From Solibacillus ferritrahens (GTDB taxonomy: Bacteria; Bacillota; Bacilli; Bacillales_A; Planococcaceae), in contig NZ_JAXCLE010000014.1 of assembly GCF_037027585.1 (NCBI RefSeq), forward strand, positions 39,202-103,201: a stretch of 64,000 nt of DNA, written 5' to 3'. The stretch's first letter is position 1; the number at the start of each line of letters is the position of its first letter. A program made the position numbers and the translations under genes. The notes under the pieces were generated by a model that saw nothing but the letters and a program-made list of their open reading frames with translations, had not been told where the DNA came from and made no database searches. Positions 59,212 to 64,000 of the stretch are shown here, one piece after another.

Positions 59212-59250
59212 AAAGGACATAACTTATTTGGTGATAAAGTTATGTCCTTT
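59212..59250. terminator. bidirectional terminator between convergent genes
   Basis: Perfect 14-bp stem AAAGGACATAACTT / AAGTTATGTCCTTT with AT-rich flanks. Confidence 0.85.
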
Positions 59251-59260
59251 ATTGATATTT

Positions 59261-60061
59261 TTATATAAAAAAAGAGTAAATCAACATAAGTAAATTCATG
59301 GAAATATGTGCAAACATATGTGCAAGCATGGCAAGCTCCAGATTGTGCTTCCAATAAATCCACCCAAAGAACAAGCCGGCAAAACCATTCAAGAAAATCA
59401 TTCGGAACCAAATGAATGCTGTCATTTCTGTTGCATTTGCGGTTGCGCCATAATGACCTAATGCAAATAATAATGTGCTAACAAAGATGGCAATGATAAA
59501 GATCCAGTTAGCAGGTTTTACTGATTTTCGATCAAATAGTTTCCAGAGAATAAAAACTAGCAAACTCATAAAACCAAACCGGATTAGTAGTTCCTCAACA
59601 ATCCCTCCGTAGAGTAAAGCGGTCATAAATTCTGAAGCACTATAAGGTCGTATTAATTCTTTTATACTTTCTGTTAAGAGAGGTTCTAAAAGATAATCGA
59701 ATCCTCTTATAACGACACCTGCAATCGAACCTAATATTATGGCTAGTTTAATCCCTTTTATCCACTCTGCCTTTGACTGTGCTCTAGCATTCGGATGAAT
59801 AATCACAGATTTCAAACCAACTTTATGTGCAGTAAAAAATCCAATAACAAGTGCAATAATTAATAAAATATAATTGGGGATTACGGAGATTAACGCTAAC
59901 AATTTAGGTTGTACAGAAATCCCCATCATTTCACGTAATTGTTCTAATTGGATCGGGTTTGCCGTTAATGTCGATAGTGCCAGAAGATATAAGGGAAACA
60001 TTGCAATAATTCCAATAAAGAGATAAATTAATAGACCTTTAACACTTCTTTGCTGTGTCAT
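59261..60061 (-). CDS. CPBP-family (CAAX-like) intramembrane metalloprotease
   Basis: 266 residues, about eight hydrophobic segments. Motif 1 GGIVEELLIRFGFMSLL (EExxxR) and motif 2 and 3 histidines in FALGHYGATANA and AHMFAHISMNLL, with the metal-coordinating arrangement of the Abi/CPBP family. ATG at 60061 follows AGGAGG; the frame is open 15 codons further. Family members cleave membrane-bound proteins or provide bacteriocin self-immunity. Confidence 0.85.
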   Translation of the reverse strand: MTQQRSVKGLLIYLFIGIIAMFPLYLLALSTLTANPIQLEQLREMMGISVQPKLLALISVIPNYILLIIALVIGFFTAHKVGLKSVIIHPNARAQSKAEWIKGIKLAIILGSIAGVVIRGFDYLLEPLLTESIKELIRPYSASEFMTALLYGGIVEELLIRFGFMSLLVFILWKLFDRKSVKPANWIFIIAIFVSTLLFALGHYGATANATEMTAFIWFRMIFLNGFAGLFFGWIYWKHNLELAMLAHMFAHISMNLLMLIYSFFI

Positions 60062-60148
60062 ATCCAACCTCCTTGATTTTAAAAAAGGGTTGTCTAATAG
60101 CACCACTCTTTAAGAAACAGCCCATATTTTTTAAAATATATGTAGCGA

Positions 60149-60955
60149 TTATCTAGAACTATTTAATCCTTTTCTAACCATATCTATGAAATAATCCTTA
60201 TTGTCTGGATGGCAAGCAATCAGGTAAGGTTCATTGCTCATACCTGTAAAGTCATTACCTTCAAAGTCAATGACAATACCCCCTGCTTCTTTTACCATCA
60301 GTATGCCAGAATACAAATCATCCCCTTCAGAGTTGTAAAGGATAATTCCGTCTATATCGCCTTTTGCAAGCATACACCACTGCAGAGTAGGAGCCCAGAG
60401 CCTCATCATCCTTTTACAATTCACATCGATATATTGTCGTAATATTACAGCCTTTTCATCATTCTGCACTTTGTGACCTTGTATCCAAGCAATCGTAAAC
60501 TTTTTCGGATGATCTCTCTTCATAACTTTTAATGCTGTATCATTACAAAATGAACCACCGTTTACACTAGATATAAATAACCGATCTACCATAGGTTCAT
60601 AGATAACACCAAGAACCGGTTCGTGTTTATATAATAGCGTTATAGAAGAAGTAAATACAGGTAGCCCAATAGCAAAATTATTCGTTCCGTCCAATGGGTC
60701 CACTTGCCATAACCACTCACTTTGTAAGCCATTATCCCCTGCTTCTTCACTATGTATTTTATGATCAGGAAAAGCACTAGTTAATGAGTTTAATATTACA
60801 GCTTCAGCTAAATGATCTACTTCAGTTATTATATCCCCAAAATCATCTTTTTCTTCCATACTCGTAACGTTACCAAAACGGTCTTTTGCTATATTCCCAG
60901 CATCTATTACAGCCTTAGTTGCTACTACCCGCGCTTTATTTAATAATTCCTCCAT
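60149..60955 (-). CDS. inositol monophosphatase-family phosphatase
   Basis: 268 residues. Metal-binding motifs EE at 70-71 (HSEEAGDNG) and DPLDGTNNF at 86-94 and the later GG-ID pattern (EAGGIVIDFEG) match the inositol monophosphatase/HisN/CysQ group. It removes a phosphate from inositol phosphate, histidinol phosphate or PAP. Function among these is unresolved. The next gene (cupin) lies 18 bp upstream and may share the transcript. Confidence 0.9.
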   Translation of the reverse strand: MEELLNKARVVATKAVIDAGNIAKDRFGNVTSMEEKDDFGDIITEVDHLAEAVILNSLTSAFPDHKIHSEEAGDNGLQSEWLWQVDPLDGTNNFAIGLPVFTSSITLLYKHEPVLGVIYEPMVDRLFISSVNGGSFCNDTALKVMKRDHPKKFTIAWIQGHKVQNDEKAVILRQYIDVNCKRMMRLWAPTLQWCMLAKGDIDGIILYNSEGDDLYSGILMVKEAGGIVIDFEGNDFTGMSNEPYLIACHPDNKDYFIDMVRKGLNSSR

Positions 60956-60973
60956 ATGAATCTCCTTTTGGCA

Positions 60974-61351
60974 TTAAGAATTCAAACTTTTACTATCGTA
61001 CTTTAGGGGCATAAATAAACCAGGAGTCAATTCCTCACTTTGAATGACTATAGCCGTTAACCCCGCATCCGTTTTCGTTTCGTGCCATTCGTCTTTCTCC
61101 CAAAAAACAGCATCCCCAGTCGTAACTTTAAAATATTCTTCTTTTTCATTCCGAACATATCCCTCTCCGTTCAAAATTAAGAGGAGTTGAGGAACTACTG
61201 CTTTATGATAGCCTACTATTCCATTTTGATCGAAGTGCATACACCCAATGTTCGTTACTTTAGTTGTTTCAATAATACGGGAAATAATAAAATCCGAATT
61301 AAATTGTGAAATCTTTTTGCCACTCTCTTTATTAAATTTATAAAATTCCAT
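60974..61351 (-). CDS. cupin-domain protein
   Basis: 125 residues, a single cupin barrel: GIVGYHKAVVPQLLLILNGE, EGYVRNEKEEYFKVTTGDAV and FWEKDEWHETKTDAG. The first and second cupin histidines appear at HKA and WHET. It may bind a metal and a small ligand; similar proteins accompany phosphatases and sugar enzymes. Tightly linked to the inositol-monophosphatase-like gene (18 bp). Confidence 0.78.
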   Translation of the reverse strand: MEFYKFNKESGKKISQFNSDFIISRIIETTKVTNIGCMHFDQNGIVGYHKAVVPQLLLILNGEGYVRNEKEEYFKVTTGDAVFWEKDEWHETKTDAGLTAIVIQSEELTPGLFMPLKYDSKSLNS

Positions 61352-61401
61352 GATGACCTCCTAAAAATTTATAAAGCTAAATATGACAAACTGAAAAGCC
61401 C

Positions 61402-61959
61402 TTACTTCTTTTCCTGTTCAATAAACCGGACATTATTTTCTTTAGCTATCCTATAAATTTCACTTTTATCTTCCTGTAGATACTGTTTAGTTACAGGAAT
61501 TCGAAGAGAACTCCCATCAACTGAAGTAAAGATATATTCTTCATGGTTACCGATGTCATCCGCATAAAATTCTAATACTACTTCATCAATTTCAGCCCAT
61601 TGAAACGTTTTTTCATCGAACAAATGATTTGAAACGACCTGTTCTTTTCCTATATAGGTATAAGTTAAAATCGATAAATAAAAAACAAAGAGGCCACCAG
61701 CTATAAAAGCAGTCATGAGGCTATAAGTAAATTTATTCTGTTTAATTATAGGGATCATCAATCCAATAATTAATATTAAACAGGCAGCCATTACTATTCT
61801 ATAATTTGTACTACCTGGATAGAGTACAATTGTCGATGGATCATAAATAAATGTTTGAACATAAAAAATAGGAAAGATTAGTCCGAAAACAGGTGTACTG
61901 ATCAGAATTAATATGGCTATTATTGATAAAACTAGACGAGGCGAGTAATTGGTCTTCAT
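61402..61959 (-). CDS. membrane protein, 185 residues
   Basis: Three hydrophobic segments (about 9-34, 54-74, 83-103) and a C-terminal soluble domain of ~75 residues (FQWAEIDEVVLEFYADDIGN...IYRIAKENNVRFIEQEKK). The soluble part has a PH-like strand pattern. Related to hypothetical proteins of Bacillales with a YcxB/bPH-like tail. Not recognised with certainty. AGGGGG before the ATG. Confidence 0.65.
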   Translation of the reverse strand: MKTNYSPRLVLSIIAILILISTPVFGLIFPIFYVQTFIYDPSTIVLYPGSTNYRIVMAACLILIIGLMIPIIKQNKFTYSLMTAFIAGGLFVFYLSILTYTYIGKEQVVSNHLFDEKTFQWAEIDEVVLEFYADDIGNHEEYIFTSVDGSSLRIPVTKQYLQEDKSEIYRIAKENNVRFIEQEKK

Positions 61960-62029
61960 TTTAATTCCCCCTTTAATTTAAATAAAGATCTAACATGGTT
62001 TCATATAATCACTAAAATTCAACTTGAAA

Positions 62030-62365
62030 TTAGCTAAATGCCCCAAAATAATCTATGAATTTCCCAGTATGTGCATCTAACACAATAGTTGAATTCATTT
62101 CAGGTGATTTTATCGACACTTCCCACTGCATTCTATTTAATAATTCATTCCAAAATCCAGATTTTTGCGAAAGATTTACACCGATATTTTCTTCCGGAAT
62201 TCCTTCCAGCCCATTGAATGATACCGTTCCCCATTCTTCATCAGGATTTAATAAATAATTTTCTGCATGGAATAAAGCTGCGTCTGAACTTAGTACGGGT
62301 GATTTATAAAAATATATAAAACAAACAGCGACGGAAACAGCTAAAATTAAAAATATTTTTTTCAA
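62030..62365 (-). CDS. membrane-anchored small protein with PepSY-like fold, 111 residues
   Basis: N-terminal signal anchor (KKIFLILAVSVAVCFIYFYK) followed by a ~85-residue outer domain: AALFHAENYLLNPDEEWGTV and WEVSIKSPEMNSTIVLDAHTGKFIDYFG, the last phrase typical of PepSY-like domains (VDAxTGxI). It may guard an extracellular protease or envelope sensor (inference). Confidence 0.65.
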   Translation of the reverse strand: MKKIFLILAVSVAVCFIYFYKSPVLSSDAALFHAENYLLNPDEEWGTVSFNGLEGIPEENIGVNLSQKSGFWNELLNRMQWEVSIKSPEMNSTIVLDAHTGKFIDYFGAFS

Positions 62366-62539
62366 AAGAATACCACCTTACGTTAACTCTTCATTAGCAC
62401 AATGTCTCCCTTAACTATATCTACGGACAGAAATAAATAAAGTTTCATAAAATTTTACAAAAATGATATTTATAAGGTAATTCATTCAGCGGATTTTCAT
62501 CCCTTTTTTGTAGGTGAAGGTAGTTATTTAGTACATGAC

Positions 62540-62573
62540 AAAAAAGCCCTATACATCAGATACAGGACCTTTC
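62540..62573 (-). terminator. intrinsic terminator after the YdcZ-type gene
   Basis: Stem AGGTCCTGTAT / ATAGGGCT with TTTTTTTGTC on the minus strand, 70 bp past the stop. Confidence 0.75.
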
Positions 62574-62642
62574 TAATTATTCTATTTTCAAGATATGTAA
62601 GTATAAAATGGAATCGATTTTCTTCCAAACCACCATTCGTCA

Positions 62643-63086
62643 TTATGCTTTATTAAACAAATATATTCCGACGAACATTAACGTAAGGGCAATGAATTTG
62701 GTGGTATTTAGTGGAAATACTTCCCCACCAAAGAGTCCAAAATGATCAATAATTGCACCGACTACAATCTGACCAATAACGACTGCCATAAGGGTTGCGG
62801 CAACACCGATAAGGTTGACAGAAAAAATGTTAACGACAATAAATAATGCTCCTAGTAATCCACCAATTAACTGCCATTTTGGTACATTAAATACATTTAA
62901 AAAATTTCCTTTCCCAAAAAAGAAAGCTAAAAAGAATAGCGCAACAGCCCCCACCAAGAATGAAGTAGTCGCACCTTCCAATAAGCCAACTTTTTTACTT
63001 AACTGTGCATTTATCTGACTTTGTATGGCAACTGCCGCACCACCGATCAGTGCTAAAAAAGCGATTATCAATTTCATCCTCAACAT
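62643..63086 (-). CDS. DMT-superfamily YdcZ/DUF606-type membrane protein
   Basis: 147 residues, five hydrophobic segments. Features IGGAAVAIQSQINAQLSKKV, GATTSFLVGAVALFFLAFFF and LMAVVIGQIVVGAIIDHFGL are characteristic of DUF606, a half-size DMT transporter family that functions as a pair or oligomer. GGAGG before the start; ATG three codons downstream is another possible start. Substrate unknown. Confidence 0.85.
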   Translation of the reverse strand: MLRMKLIIAFLALIGGAAVAIQSQINAQLSKKVGLLEGATTSFLVGAVALFFLAFFFGKGNFLNVFNVPKWQLIGGLLGALFIVVNIFSVNLIGVAATLMAVVIGQIVVGAIIDHFGLFGGEVFPLNTTKFIALTLMFVGIYLFNKA

Positions 63087-63230
63087 TCCTCCATTGTCTA
63101 TATCATGTTGTTTTCAATTAAACATTTCAATATTCCTTTATAATTTGGAATACCAATACGTGATAAATAATAGTATATTTCATTCAAACTAAGCCATAAT
63201 AAGATCTATTTCCAGAAATGGAGGACACAA

Positions 63231-63866
63231 GTGCAGAGGAATAAAAAAATAAACAAAATGCCATATGTGTTAGCAGTTTGTTCTTTCGTTGTATTCTGTA
63301 TTTTATGGGCTACGTATAAAACTTCATTCATTCAAGCTTTTGACAGTAAAGCATCGGATTTATTATTTGGTAATAAATTTATTACAATGTTTCATTATTT
63401 AGGTGAAACTAAGTTTATTTTTGCTGTCACAATCGTTTTATGGATTTTTATTTTGATTCGTAAAAAAGACCTTAAATTGATGGTTTTTGTTATTTTTTCC
63501 GTAGGTGGAGGTTATGCATTATATCAGTTATTAAAACGCGTAATTGAACGGCCTCGTCCAGATATTGTGGATCAACTCTCAACTTATAGCTTTCCCTCAG
63601 GACATGCAGTGCATGGTTTGCTGTATTTAATCACCATCGCCTATGTATTGAACCGAGTTATCACTTCTAAGAGCGCGTCGTTTATCATTTGGATCATAGC
63701 CATCCTATTGGCTATATTAATCGGGCTTTCACGTATAGCAGAGGCTCGTCATTTTGCTTCTGATGTGATAGCAGGCTGGTTACTTGGCTATAGCTGGTTT
63801 ATCCTTTCCTTATGGTGGCTTAAAAGTGAAAATCCTTATTGGGGAAGTAATAAAATTGAAAATTAG
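63231..63866 (+). CDS. PAP2-family membrane phosphatase
   Basis: 211 residues, about six membrane segments. Motif 1 KRVIERPRP at 102-110, motif 2 SFPSGHAV at 120-127 and motif 3 SRIAEARHFASD at 167-178 (with the His nucleophile region) are complete. It dephosphorylates undecaprenyl pyrophosphate, phosphatidylglycerophosphate or similar lipids at the membrane (established for family members). GTG start behind GGAGG. Confidence 0.92.
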   Translation: MQRNKKINKMPYVLAVCSFVVFCILWATYKTSFIQAFDSKASDLLFGNKFITMFHYLGETKFIFAVTIVLWIFILIRKKDLKLMVFVIFSVGGGYALYQLLKRVIERPRPDIVDQLSTYSFPSGHAVHGLLYLITIAYVLNRVITSKSASFIIWIIAILLAILIGLSRIAEARHFASDVIAGWLLGYSWFILSLWWLKSENPYWGSNKIEN

Positions 63867-63886
63867 TTATTTCAAAGGGTGAACTG

Positions 63887-63936
63887 AACCCCGAATAGTG
63901 GACACTTTAAAAAAAAGTGACCTATTCGGGTTTTTT
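63887..63936 (+). terminator. intrinsic terminator after the PAP2 gene
   Basis: Stem AACCCCGAATAG / CTATTCGGGTT with an inner GTGGACACTT/AAGTGACC pairing, then TTTTTTC on the plus strand, 21 bp after the stop. Confidence 0.85.
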
Positions 63937-64000
63937 CTATTTTCATTACTAGAAATCCTCGTTATACTGACCATACGATTTAAGAACGGGAGAACATCAT

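Noticed and set aside
1..64000. CRISPR arrays, tRNA or rRNA genes, prophage genes and intact transposases
   Set aside because: Looked for and not seen; the repeats present are dispersed hairpin elements, not regularly spaced direct repeats.

Overview
The window looks like chromosomal DNA of a low-GC, endospore-forming Bacillales, most likely in the Lysinibacillus/Solibacillus (Planococcaceae) neighbourhood. The reasons are an alpha/beta-type spore protein gene, a FosB-type (bacillithiol-dependent) enzyme, SigB-type promoters, strong AGGAGG ribosome sites with frequent TTG/GTG starts, and AT-rich intergenic DNA. The genus is inference from protein style; no rRNA, tRNA, CRISPR array or intact transposase was seen.

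Region 1 (1-13.3 kb, all minus strand) is a catabolic cassette: a branched-chain-amino-acid-type ABC importer (substrate-binding lipoprotein cut by the window edge, LivF, LivG, LivM, LivH), a hot-dog thioesterase, a thiolase, a two-subunit MaoC-type hydratase, two short-chain dehydrogenases, an acyl-CoA dehydrogenase, an acyl-CoA ligase, a quinone-oxidoreductase-like protein and a TetR regulator. Many genes overlap by 1-26 bp. Two copies of one palindrome, before the regulator and before the ligase operon, point to one local regulator. The set could import an acid, activate it and run a full beta-oxidation cycle.

Region 2 (13.3-17.9 kb) holds two small self-contained regulatory units: an esterase-PadR pair whose promoter carries two identical palindromes, and a TetR-MFS transporter pair with matched operators. 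It is followed by a fused scrap of two genes found intact at 28.4-30.6 kb.

Region 3 (18-55.4 kb) is a field of small, mostly minus-strand, singly transcribed genes: seven GNAT acetyltransferases (one frameshifted), two NUDIX hydrolases (one frameshifted), FosB, an aminoglycoside-phosphotransferase-like kinase, a metallo-beta-lactamase-fold hydrolase, DinB, two ECF sigma/partner pairs, a second YidC, ThpR, signal peptidase I, a spore protein, an ABC exporter and many small membrane or lipoproteins. It contains several frameshifted or deleted genes and two dispersed repeat families. One is a ~195-bp intergenic element made of four hairpins, in five copies. The other is a ~30-bp stem-loop with conserved sequence that serves as the terminator of many minus-strand genes. 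A guanine-type riboswitch precedes a purine permease at 51.4-52.9 kb.

Region 4 (55.6-64 kb) starts with three genes (dehydrogenase, pyruvate oxidase, DUF421 membrane protein), each with a SigB-like promoter, so probably a general-stress group. CPBP protease, inositol-monophosphatase-like, cupin, membrane, YdcZ-type transporter and PAP2 phosphatase genes follow.
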